Under the pieces are notes generated by a model. That model was not told the DNA's origin. It did not search any database and worked only from the letters and a program-made list of their open reading frames with translations. A stretch of 21,860 nt of DNA from NCBI GenBank assembly GCA_019648995.1, contig BLXT01000847.1, positions 931,197 to 953,056 of the forward strand, in the 5' to 3' direction. This document shows, in pieces, positions 8,831 through 18,431 of the stretch (positions are counted from its first letter, which is position 1; the number at the start of each line of letters is the position of its first letter). A program made the position numbers and the translations under genes. This DNA is from Plakobranchus ocellatus (taxonomy: Eukaryota > Mollusca > Gastropoda > Plakobranchidae).

Positions 8831-9800
8831 GAATAATTACTCGTAAATTTTAATACAAAACTTTTTAAATGTCTGGATGCAATATTCCCTTCAACACACA
8901 TAAAATCACACTAGATATTGGTAAGTAAGATTCACTTGGCAACACATAACATCACACTTTATTTTAGTACATAAATTTACTTTGTAGAGCCATACAGTGC
9001 TTGTTTTGAACTCTCTCATATATTGATCTAGAAGTGCCTTCTAAGTCTATTTTGCAACTCAATGAAAATTTTTAAACTCATCAGGTAACTAAAGATACAC
9101 AACATTTATGGATCATCTTCTAGACCTAGAGTTTTATTCTAAATTGATTATATAGATTAGTTCTGTAGACATTTCTTTCTGTTTTGTTCTCAGATTTAAC
9201 TTATCTTTGATATAACTAAAAAATTAGAGATAGAAAAAAACATGAGAGGTTCGGAGTGGACATAAACAGGAAGACAAATCTGTGCCTGAGATAACTAGGG
9301 TCTAGATGAGTACTGCATGCCAGTATTATTTATTGAAATAATGAATACCTTTAAAAATCATCACTACTTTCTTTAAATAAAATATTTTCTTCCATTTTAA
9401 TTAATCAAATCATGTGCAACTCAGACCAAATTTTTTGCATAAAAGAAAAAAAATGTGGATTCATTTCAGTGAGCAAGAAATCAAGGGCAAAAAGATAGTG
9501 CATTGTGTGGATACTAAAAATTGTAAATAGGAACTGGTGCCCATCAAGGCAAATTGTTTCCCTTTGAACAACCCTAAAGAGGGCGAGCTAGTTTGGCTCC
9601 GACTCTATTACGCTTGGTATTCAATGCATCTGTCTTCTTCAAATTAGATTCATTTAGGCTTCATCAATCTTTTTTTTTTTCTTTCTTTCTTGTTCTTTTT
9701 TTTTTAATTAACTATTTGTTGTTGAAAGCTGCAGGTTAGACATTTTTACATTCTACAGGATTTTGGGAATATTACTTCTTTTTTTTTTTTACTTGGTTTT

Positions 9801-9824
9801 CACACACACACACTCACGCACGCA
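9801..9824. repeat. Short (CA)n tract
   Basis: CACACACACACACTCACGCACGC, an imperfect CA repeat in intron 5. Confidence 0.8.
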
Positions 9825-10015
9825 AAGCCCCTTATTAGACAGCAATTTAAAAAAAAGTGTGTTTTTTTTTATTTTTAACATTTTTACAAAATAAGAACAG
9901 GCATATATCAAATAGATGTCCAGAATCGCCCACAGCAATTCAGGCATTGAAGTGTGAAAGAATTTGTACAGATTGCTCGAAAACTCCAACCTTTTTTTGT
10001 CTATTTTTATTGTCA

Positions 10016-10017
<2 letters not shown>

Positions 10018-10093
<76 letters not shown>
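10018..10093. repeat. (TTA)n microsatellite abutting an assembly gap
   Basis: About 25 uninterrupted TTA units run directly into N bases at 10094, so the true repeat length is unknown. Confidence 0.95.
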
Positions 10094-10126
10094 NNNNNNN
10101 NNNNNNNNNNNNNNNNNNNNNNNNNN
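10094..10126. other. Assembly gap (33 N)
   Basis: Thirty-three N bases sit between the (TTA)n tract and a 48-base T run (10127-10174). The true sequence and length are unresolved. Predicted peptides across this gap are artefacts. Confidence 1.

Positions 10127-10174
<48 letters not shown>
10127..10174. repeat. Poly-T run of 48 bases
   Basis: This homopolymer follows the gap. On the minus strand it is a poly-A, so it could be the tail of an antisense retroposon, with the (TTA)n beyond the gap as a complex tail. No body of such an element was recognised downstream. Confidence 0.9.
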
Positions 10175-10177
<3 letters not shown>

Positions 10178-11564
10178 TGTTTGGTAGTTTATTTTTTTTT
10201 CATGCAGTAGCACTTTCATGCACATTTATAAAGAGAGCCTTGACAATGCCTATCACTTTCCAAAATGACAACAATGTAAATGAATGTATAATAACATGAT
10301 TTGTTAGACAAATTACTTTTATAAAACACAGATTATAATAATTTACATGTAGGCCTATTCAAAAAACAAAATTTAGAAATAAATCTCCTATCTTACAACA
10401 CCTGAGAAAAAGTTATTGATCATAATAATTGTAGAAACAACCCATTGTGCAGCCTATTCATCCTCCTCCCCCCAAACCAATAATTACGTGTTAATTAAAG
10501 AATGAGAATTAAGCTCTAGCTGCAGAAATATTTTTTAAAGGCTGGCTTTAAGTATGAATAATAGTAAAGCATGAAAATAAAATTTAATTTCAATGTTGCA
10601 ATACAATCTAGAGGGGATTTTGTTTTAAATGTTGCTATCTAATTTAGAAAATGCTCTTTATAATACGTTGATTAAGATCTTTTAAAAAAAAATCGGGTAT
10701 GGTTTCAATGTTGGTATCTATATTTTTAAAATTTGATCTGACTTATGCAGAGGCCCAACTCACTTGCATAGCCTATGAACAATAAAAATTATCAAGCCAA
10801 GATATTTAATTAATCATAAATCTATATTAGATATTTATTTTTTAATCTATACATACATTTCTTGATATCATTTCTCTGTAGAACTACAGATACAATTCAT
10901 GAAATTCCTTATTTCTTTTGATATTTTTTAAAATTGCAAAGGTTTATTGCTGAAAAACTAGCCTATTGTGCGAAAAAAATGTTTGGAAAAAGTCTGTAGA
11001 ATTAGAGTGTAGAAGCATTAGCCTTCTCAGCCACTTTAATCTAGGCCTTTCTTAATCTTTCTCTAAGTAAACATATCATATTTTCATTCTTTTCTATAAC
11101 TGGTTTTACACAAATATTATTTTACAATACAAAAATATTGCATGTATTTTCTCAATGAAAATCAAAACAGATTGTTCTCTTCTTCCTGACATATTAGCTT
11201 TATGTTTCTGATGAAATTCAATCCCTCTTTTGGGAAACCAATTCAGCAATTCAGGGGAGTTCATAGGGTTGCACGTATATCTATTGTTATAAAATCAGGA
11301 AAAGGCAATGTTTATAAAAAAATTGTTTTAGATTCTAAGAATTGCATTATTATGATTATTATTTTTTTCTTTTTTTTGGTGAAATCGGTAAAAAATAAAA
11401 AAAAATGAGCCAAAGAGAAGGCAAAATCACAAATCAATACTTCAAATAGACATACCTAAAATTAAGGAAGTCTCCCATCCCCCTCAAATGCCTGCTGCAA
11501 AATACATTATTATAAATAAAAAAAAACCCATTGACTTCTGACTATAATTTAAATTTTACAACAG

Positions 11565-11708
11565 TGTCAGAGAGCACTGCGGCTTTTATGATGGCTGAGC
11601 GTCTTGCCAAGCAATCCTTATCAGATAGCCACATCCAGAGTGCCATGCAAGATGCTCAGGGCAAACAAGAGGCCCACAATATGAGGGCACGGCTCGCAGT
11701 CAACAGAG
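11565..11708 (+). CDS. Exon 6: helical AAFMMAERLAKQ segment
   Basis: 144 nt between acceptor ttacaacag and donor CAGAG|gtaagt, phase 1 in and phase 1 out. It encodes residues 516-563: VSESTAAFMMAERLAKQSL, then SDSHIQSAMQDAQGK and QEAHNMRARLAVNR. The pattern of Ala, Met, Leu, Glu, Lys and Gln suggests amphipathic helix and possible coiled coil, unlike the disordered exons before it. A second AG lies 6 nt inside the exon (TGTCAG|A), so an in-frame two-residue variant lacking Val-Ser is possible. The segment looks conserved in character, but I cannot name the family. Confidence 0.85.
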
Positions 11709-12026
11709 GTAAGTTTAAAATCATAGTTACTTTGAAATACAATAAACATAAAATATAGCCACAAAGTTGCTGTGACAATGTGATTTTTTTTGTAGCAGGT
11801 TTGGCACAATAATTTTCTAGAGTTGGTCATGATCTTTGGTATTGATTCTAAAAAGGAAAATTATATTGTATGGGATTGTGCTCTCGATTTATCCATTTTT
11901 TTCCATCCCAATGATTTTGATTATTAATATTATCACATGTTTTAAGACCATCCTAATGATTCAGGTTATTGTCTAATGGCAATTGTGCAAGTGCCAAATT
12001 AAGTCAAACAGTTTTTGGCAAATAAG

Positions 12027-12100
12027 CACCCTGGACCATCTATTATTCAGGTTTTTATTCACCCAAAAAAGAAACACCCTGGCCTGTCTATTATTTGGGT
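12027..12100 (+). repeat. Diverged tandem duplication, 48-bp period
   Basis: CACCCTGGACCATCTATTAT (from 12027) and CACCCTGGCCTGTCTATTAT (from 12075) are similar copies, followed by TCAGGT and TTGGGT respectively. Confidence 0.6.
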
Positions 12101-12121
12101 GGGAAATAAGAAATATTGTGA

Positions 12122-12125
<4 letters not shown>

Positions 12126-12184
<59 letters not shown>
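12126..12184. repeat. (CT)n microsatellite
   Basis: About 29 uninterrupted TC/CT units, a pure dinucleotide tract likely to vary in length between individuals. It lies in intron 6. Confidence 0.98.
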
Positions 12185-12185
<1 letters not shown>

Positions 12186-12227
12186 ATGTATATTATCTTC
12201 CGATTCCTGAAATAAGCTGCGCTATCT

Positions 12228-12359
12228 CATGAGTTAGTCTTTTTTGTTTTAAATAAAAATTGTGTAGAGTGGTAGATTGGTAATACGTGTCATCATGAGT
12301 TATTCTTTTTTGTTTTAAATAAAAATTGTGTAGAGTGGTAGATTGGTAATACATGTCAT
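12228..12359 (+). repeat. Tandem duplication, two 66-bp copies
   Basis: Copy 1 (12228-12293) and copy 2 (12294-12359) begin CATGAGTTA and end ATGTCAT/GTGTCAT. They differ at two positions I can see (G/T near 12237; CG versus CA near 12286). High identity suggests a recent duplication. Confidence 0.95.
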
Positions 12360-14208
12360 CAAGAAGTGAAATAAAGTAACCAGAAATCTAGAGATAAAAA
12401 AGCCCCCAAACTTCCATCCAATAAAGAGAAGGGCCTGGGCTACAATTATAGGATGGAATAAAGACGAGATGCAGGACACCATAATGGGCTACATGGACCT
12501 TTTATTGTCTTGTTGCACAACAATTATTATTTTTAGATTTTTTCCTTAACTTGAAAAGTGATGCTAGCCACTACTAACTATTGCCCCGTCAAGGCCACTG
12601 AGGTGTTTCTCCTAGATCTATTTAAAAGACTCATACTATACAGAAAATCAACAGCTAAATAAATTTAGATTTATAATTTACAGATTGATTCGTCCATTTT
12701 GATTGCCTCTTAACCCTAAAGTTTTTCTACAATGTATGATCAGATTAATAAAGGTATGGGTTAGATCTATGGTTGCTTGCTTAGCAGACTAGTTCCATTT
12801 TCATTAATACTGTTGCAATGCATCAAATTAAGCAATAAAAAATCGATCCTGCGCTCTAATAGGTCTACATGTTCCTAAATCTAGCCTAGGGTGTCTTAGG
12901 TTGAATTACAATAGGCTCCGATTTTTTTTACAAAGCCATTTTCAAAAAGATGAGCTAAATCGCTGACACGCTGAGCTAGTATTTAGACAGGAAAATGCAG
13001 TTACGTCTAACTCGCCCAAAGCCCAGAAATCAGGTGAGGGCCGGTAGTGATGGTGCATGGCAACAAGGCAATTAGGTAGAACGTTTTATCCACCCATATA
13101 AGAAACATTCTACACATTCTTTTATTAGGTACAAGATTTTTATTCACCCAGTTAAGAAGATTTGTAGAATAGTAAGAAGTTTTCTTTAGGAATACAATTT
13201 AACACAATTTTACCAAAAATGGATCGCCTATTCCTTCTTTGTAGCCTGATTATGATTTATACTCTTTTGTCAAACCCTCTCATACTGTCTATGATGCTAA
13301 ACTGTCTGTGACAAATGATTGCTGTGGGTGTGAATTGGGTCTAGATCTAGATTAGAACTAGATTTGGAGTGGATTATATTGTGTTTTGCATTGTTGTTTA
13401 TAATGCTTGATAGATTTTAAATGGGCCTAGATTAAACCCATATTTAGTTAAGTAGTACTATTTCGGTTTCAGCTTTGTTTACCCTCATGGAACTTGAGAT
13501 TTTTGGAAAGTTTGGAAAGTGTGCAAACATTTTGTCCACATGATTTTGCAAAATCATATCAATGGTGGGTGTGTCACATGGGGAAGTTTGATTGGCTAAT
13601 ATTTTTAGCTAATTTTCATCTTGTGATTCGGTAATAACCTCTTTGTTCTAGAAATTCTAGAATGAATGATTTTAAATTGTATTGTTTAATTAGCACGATT
13701 AAAGCTATAAGGAAAGCCCCGCCCAGATTTCTTGTGCAAGAGTGTCTTGTCATCTTCACATCACAAATGGATGCCAAACTTTGTCGCTCTAATTGTGCCT
13801 CTGCTAATGCTATGCTGGTTCCACGTGAGAAGGGGATATTGAAGTCTGTTTTTTCAGCTCTGAAACATTTCAAGAAATGCCTTTTTACCTTCGTAAGATA
13901 AGTTATTCTTTTCTTTGATTATTTTTAAAATGTGCAATTTTAGCACAATCAAAACAAATTACTATTTTATCTGTCAAAACAATGCATAAGATTATAGCAT
14001 TTCAGGCCTATCCCAGCAATGTCTGTTTGCTGGCTTCATCTGTTTGAATGGTAACATTATTTCCATGCTCTTTCCTAAAATAACATACAGACATTCATAC
14101 AGTTTATACATGACACGGATGATATTTAAAAACACATTTTCAAGTTAATTGAATCTGTTTTTGGTTTAATTGATTTTTCTCTCATCACAGTTTTTAAAAA
14201 ATATATTC

Positions 14209-14290
14209 ACCAGAGTCAAGTCCACATAATTCAGTTCGAATCAGGGAAATTTTAATTTTGAATTCAAAGTCAGTTAATTTCTTCTCGCTT
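14209..14290 (+). mobile_element. Possible pogo/Tigger-like transposon terminus
   Basis: CAGAGTCAAGTCCACATAAT followed by TCAGTTCGAATC has the same layout as the minus-strand terminus at 571 (CAGT, CCAC, TTA/TTCGA words). It also resembles CAGTCAAGCCCACATAAATC at 15552. No opposite end was found. It is a weak call by resemblance. Confidence 0.25.
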
Positions 14291-14439
14291 TGAGCCATAT
14301 TGAAAATTGCAGATTAAATTAAAGTCCAACTGGAGGATCAAGTTCTTTTGAACTCATCTCAGTGGCCTCTTGCAGATTATTTAAGTAGAGAGAATCACTT
14401 TTCATATAAAAGTATCTTGATGGGTTTCTTGGATTTTAG

Positions 14440-14880
14440 ATATACTAATAGTACATAATGATTGTGAACTATGATCATTGGGAAAAAGGGAGTCATCAAG
14501 GACTGGACACCAAGGTTAAAAACTCTCTTTCCTTTGGGCAGAGGGCCTTGGCTGTGCAGTACATTATGCTCTGTTTTGAGCCAAGAGACAAGAGGGACAC
14601 AACTTTGGGTTGGTATATCTACCGCATGCAACAAATGCAGTCTAGATCTATCAACTATGCATAAGACTAAGGATGAGACGACAATATGGAGAGGATTTGT
14701 TTGAAGGAGGAAGATCTTTTGGTAACAGGCTACATTGAACTGACCAATGACTCTTCACACCAGCATTTTGTGGAACAGGAAAAGTGGTTGGCCAGGAGAA
14801 ATTCTGAAGCATTGAAATTAAGTATTGCAGCATTGGCTTCTTTCATATTCACAGCCTTGCCTCATCCTGGAACTTGAAGT
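14440..14880. other. GC-richer patch with several overlapping open frames, unidentified
   Basis: This 440-nt stretch is visibly less AT-rich than the surrounding intron. It holds medium open frames in more than one plus-strand frame (for example 14458-14664 and 14686-14877) and on the minus strand. Switching between frames would be needed for a long product, which suggests either an old degraded coding sequence or chance. I recognise no protein family in any frame. Confidence 0.3.
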
Positions 14881-15551
14881 GTTCCTTAGTGGGAATGTTT
14901 AGAGAAATTCTCACTTTCCTGGTTTTTTTTAATGATGAAGTCTTTCCCGATAGGTCCAGTAAAAAAAAGCTTTGTTCACTTTTTTTTCTGATCTTGCGTT
15001 TGCAATCAACATTGTGTGGTAGTAGGCATCAATCAAATTTAGAAGAGATATCATTATAATTTTTTTTGTACCAATACCTTACAGCACTGAATAGCTTCAT
15101 CCAAAACCTCTGAATAGACCTTTATGATGTAGGATAATGCTGCAACATACCATCCTTGGTGCAATTACTTGTATCTACATGGCCTTTTAAATTACTTAAA
15201 TTTTAAATCATGGCTTCTCCTTCTGAAAAAAAAAACAACAACAAAGAAAATAAACAAACAAAAAACAACCTGAACCAAGCTAGAACATTTTTCTCTTTTC
15301 AATTGAATCATATTTTAAATTTGGATAATGTGAAGGAATTTTTTTTATATCAATGGCTTTGAGATAACTAGACTCAACATTACCTTTTTGGATAAACTTC
15401 CAAGGCTTTTTTGTATGCAGGGCCTATAGATGTAAATAATATTTCACACAAACAAAGACAATTCGATTTTCAAGTATAGGCCTATTTACATAAAAAAAAA
15501 AAACAGAAAAAAATTTTCATGTAATTACATGGTAGATCTATATATTACATA

Positions 15552-15600
15552 CAGTCAAGCCCACATAAATCAATTTCAGATAATTTATAACATTCCAATG
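15552..15600 (+). mobile_element. Possible pogo/Tigger-like transposon terminus
   Basis: CAGTCAAGCCCACATAAATC directly after TA (15550-15551) has the CAGT start and TA flank of Tc1/mariner-group elements and is close to the 14209 sequence. The far end is not resolved. Confidence 0.3.
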
Positions 15601-16673
15601 ACAGAGTTTCTCTATCCTATATTTGAAAAAAAAAAATTATTATTCCAAAGTGTCAATAAGCCAAACCAGACCATTCGAAGCCAGCAGCATCTTCTCAATT
15701 ACTTATTTGATTTTACTATTTTGGTCAAGTGCAGTGCAGTGTCAACCTTTGAATTGCCAGGGTGTATGAATTGTGTTGTACTTTATATCTAATATAGTAA
15801 TAACAATTAAAAAATAGGCTATATACATTTAGGAGAGGGAAGGAAGAGAAGGAAGAGTGGAGGAGTAACAAAAGAACCAACTGGTGTGGAATTGACCAGT
15901 TTAGACCTAGTCTTGGCATTTGGAGTTGGGATGGTAAGGATCCAATTGGTCTAGAATCAACTATGCTACTCTTACTGCAGCATTGAAAGTAAGAATTCGC
16001 CTAATGCCAGTGAAATTTAAATAGACACACACTTTGGCAATAAGGGCTTGAAGCAGGATGTAGGGTTGAAAGAGGGTTGAAAGAGATGAGTTGTAGTTGG
16101 GAGGAGTGCTGTGCCATTAAACCCAATTATCCATACCCATAACTTAAGTGACGTTTTTCATTATAGGGTAGAATTTAATAGAAAAAAACAATCTAGAAAC
16201 GATTGTAGATCTATCTGCTAGCACAAATCCTGTGCAAGACATATTGCTATCATTAAAAATTTCTCCCTTTAATTTTTGGTTAATTTGACTCTTTATTATA
16301 CATGTAGTGTGTTCTAATTTATCAAATTTTAGACAAATCAAGGTAATATTTTTTCCTGCCTCTTCAAATTAAAAAAGCTGCTCTGTATGTGTTGAGAACA
16401 TAAAAGCTTGAAGAAGAGATTTAAAAGTAAATATGGAGCAATAAAATGATTTAATCTTGTTTGATTGTTTCTGTAGTTATACAATTTTACAACAAAGTTT
16501 TTTGTTATTTCCTTCAGTGTTTTATTCTTGTCTATTGAATAAATGAACTTAAGGGACAGGAATCAAAAGCCAATCGAAGGTAAATAAATTTTATTCAACA
16601 ATGTTTCTAAAGATTCAAATTATTTAACGTCTTTTTTTTGTTTCTGCTTGTTTTTTTTTTTTTTTTTTTTTAG

Positions 16674-16748
16674 GAGGACATTCAGCACTATCAATAGAAG
16701 AACAGAACCTACTTGCATCCCTTGACAAATTGAATGAAAGATTGAGAA
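16674..16748 (+). CDS. Exon 7: short helical EEQNLLASLDKLNERLR segment
   Basis: 75 nt between a 21-T pyrimidine tract plus ag and donor AGA A|gtgagt, phase 1 in and phase 1 out. It encodes residues 564-588: GGHSALSIEEQNLLASLDK and LNERLR. The leucine spacing (LL..L..L..RL) suits a short coiled coil. The phase fits exon 6 and exon 8, and the other frames contain stops. The very long T tract before the acceptor is extreme but helpful for splicing. Confidence 0.85.
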
Positions 16749-16929
16749 GTGAGTACTTTGTACCGGTACCATGAGTAATTCTCTTGCACTATAATGATGA
16801 AAATTTGTATGAACTGGAATGAATTGTAAGAACTTTATAGCAAAAATATTTTAAGGAAATATTTTTGATAAAATATGTATCTCAGAGTTTATAACTCAGC
16901 TTATGCAAAAGGATCATACATGTATTTTT

Positions 16930-17240
16930 TTTGCCAAAATACTCTTTTTCTGTCTGGATCAGACAGTGGCAATCAAAGGTTTTCCCCACAAACCTGTTCT
17001 CAGATACCCTTGTAAGGCTGTTGCTTCTATGGTTCCTCATTTCTCATGAGTTAAATTTTTCATTGAATGTTATTCTCAGTCTCACTGTACTGTGCTTTGC
17101 CTTCAATCTTTCCACTGATTGCTAGATGTTCTAAACCCTTGTGATGGCAAATGTGCCCTAGAAATTGTAGTTGCCTCTGTCTTAGGGTTTTGATTAACAA
17201 TCTTTCAAGATTAGCTTTTTTCAGAACTAAATTGTTTGAC
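16930..17240 (-). pseudogene. LINE reverse-transcriptase ORF, C-terminal fragment (decayed)
   Basis: On the minus strand an open piece covering about 17240-17093 reads LVLKKANLERLLIKTL then RQRQLQFLGHICHHKGLEHL and AISGKIEGK. The R-x-x-x-LxFLGHI...LE.L...GKIEGK pattern is the familiar C-terminal tail of non-LTR retrotransposon (RTE/Jockey/L1-like) polyproteins. After a frame change it continues RLRITFNEKFNS, a TGA where Trp is usual, then NSLTRVSENRFVGK. This matches the usual RQRxTFxxSLxxW ... RVSENRxxW layout. The frame change and stop show it is dead. The family is assigned from pattern memory and not from a search. Confidence 0.7.
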
Positions 17241-17831
17241 CTTTTTTCTGATCTTTATATCCTCATCATTCTTCCAGTTTTCTGGCTGTGTGTGTTTTTT
17301 TTTTATTATCCAACATTCTTATCCATAAAATAGCGCTGACCATACATACATATGTTTCATTACCTTTATTTTGGGAACCATTCTAATGTTTCTGTTTTTC
17401 AGTGTTGATTAAACTTATATTTAGCCATAGGTATTCTTTTTCTTATTTCATGTGTACATCTACAATGTGATGTTATCAGATAGCCAAAATATATTTGAAA
17501 TTTATAACTTGGTTTATTTTTTTCTTTTGCTAGTAAGTGTAACAAAAACTAGACTTAGAGCTTGCTGTTGAACGCACGTCATCTCAAGAATTCTAGAAAG
17601 AACCAGTTTAGGGAAGTTAATTTACGCAAAGCGAACGAGAATTCATTACGTAAACGAATGTGACTCATGTTCTATTTTTAGCCTAAGGATTTCCCTAATG
17701 TCTTTTCAAAGACTGCTTTTTTGTTATTTTAGGATTATGATGTAAGGTTCTAGATCTACATTTTTGAACATTCTACACTTGCATTATGGGATAGATTTCC
17801 AGAAATTTGTAGAGTTTTCTTTTGAAAAAAG

Positions 17832-17839
17832 TATAAATA
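17832..17839 (+). promoter_or_regulatory. TATA box of the LTR
   Basis: TATAAATA in the context AAAAAGTATAAATACCGGG, followed by the repeated CACACAGAG region where transcription of the LTR would begin. Confidence 0.5.
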
Positions 17840-17867
17840 CCGGGAGAAGATTGGTGAAAGTATCACA

Positions 17868-17935
17868 CAGAGATCACACAGAGTAGGCAGAGAGTTCATA
17901 GAGATCACACAGAGTACTCAGAGTTCATAGAGATC
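17868..17935 (+). repeat. Short internal repeats within the LTR
   Basis: GATCACACAGAG occurs twice (with a third, overlapping copy starting TATCACACAGAG). TTCATAGAGATCA also occurs twice, giving an imperfect tandem of about 30-bp units. Confidence 0.8.
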
Positions 17936-18044
17936 ATAGGGATATCAATGTATAACGATTACGCAGATTCATAGAGCTAGATCTAGTATTTTTGCCGACG
18001 TCCTATGTGAATATTGTTTGATTTGATTTTCTGCTGTCGAGTTA

Positions 18045-18050
18045 AATAAA
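18045..18050 (+). terminator. Polyadenylation signal AATAAA of the LTR
   Basis: AATAAA in GTTAAATAAACTCAG followed by a T-rich stretch, about 210 nt after the TATA box. It could end LTR transcripts or truncate the host transcript. Confidence 0.5.
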
Positions 18051-18375
18051 CTCAGTTTTTTTGCGTTTTTACACGATCTCCAGAGTTCCATTATTTTTCA
18101 GCTAGGTCTATATAGATCTAAAGAACTCAACGTCCTACATCAGAGGTATTATCAACCTTTTATTTCTGGTGTCTGTGACAGTAAGATTGTATTTTTTGGG
18201 GCTTCAGGAATGCCAGAATACTCATTAACCAAAATTTAGTATAATGTAACAGTTCTGATGAGCCCCCAATTATATTATCTCTATTACATAATTGAACAAT
18301 ACTAACTGAAAAATATTCTCTTATATCCTTATAAAAATAACTTTATGGCTCTTATTTTTTTTTCTTCTATATTAG

Positions 18376-18431
18376 TGGCAGATACACCTAATACAGGGAC
18401 CATTCACTACCATCAACCTTATCAAGCCCAT
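18376..18431 (+). CDS. Exon 8: ADTPNTGTIHYHQPYQAH segment
   Basis: 56 nt between acceptor ttcttctatattag and donor GCCCAT|gtaagt, phase 1 in and phase 0 out. It encodes residues 589-607 (M then ADTPNTGTIHYHQPYQAH). It is polar and His/Tyr-rich. A second AG 6 nt inside (TGGCAG|A) could give an in-frame variant with Asn in place of Met-Ala-Asp. Phase fit with exon 7 and consensus splice sites support it. Confidence 0.8.

Larger units (their letters stand above)
8650..11564 (+). other. Intron 5 of the main gene
   Basis: 2915-nt GT-AG intron. It contains AT and CA microsatellites, the (TTA)n tract, a 33-N assembly gap and a 48-T run (10018-10174). A moderately GC-richer patch at about 9540-9630 is unexplained. 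No exon was recognised. Confidence 0.75.
11709..16673 (+). other. Intron 6 of the main gene
   Basis: 4965-nt intron, the largest, starting gtaagt and ending in a 21-T tract plus ag. It contains a diverged 48-bp-period duplication (12027-12100), a (CT)n microsatellite, a 66-bp tandem duplication, related TTTTATTCACCCA words near 12052 and 13136, weak transposon-end sequences (14209, 15552) and a GC-richer patch with overlapping open frames (about 14440-14880). None of the small open frames has convincing splice sites or recognisable protein character. Confidence 0.7.
17738..18142 (+). mobile_element. Solo LTR of an LTR retrotransposon (about 405 bp)
   Basis: The ends TGATGTAAGG and CCTACATCA form a near-perfect inverted repeat (TG...CA type). 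Inside are a TATA box (TATAAATA at 17832), a transcribed part with repeated GATCACACAGAG units (about 17868-17935) and AATAAA at 18045-18050 followed by a T-rich stretch. This is the U3-R-U5 order of an LTR read on the plus strand. No gag-pol, primer-binding site partner or second LTR is present in the window, so it is a solo LTR or relic. I found no clear target-site duplication, and the exact ends (TGATG or TGTAA) are ambiguous. Confidence 0.65.
16749..18375 (+). other. Intron 7 of the main gene
   Basis: 1627-nt GT-AG intron holding an antisense LINE relic (about 16930-17240) and a sense-oriented solo LTR (17738-18142). Confidence 0.8.

Noticed and set aside
9857-10299. Open frames with poly-Tyr, poly-Ile, poly-Leu and poly-Phe
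   Set aside because: These are artefacts of the (TTA)n tract, the N gap and the T run.
13616-13901. Opposed open frames on both strands
   Set aside because: They have no recognisable domain and no convincing splice sites, and the same bases are open in both directions, typical of chance. A nearby CCAAT-like word and CCCCGCCC are too little to call a promoter.
15725-15919. Minus-strand Leu/Ser-rich open frame
   Set aside because: It comes from a purine-rich low-complexity tract (about 15826-15862) read in reverse.
16931-17125. Plus-strand hydrophobic open frame
   Set aside because: It is the complement of the LINE relic, whose minus-strand translation is far more protein-like.
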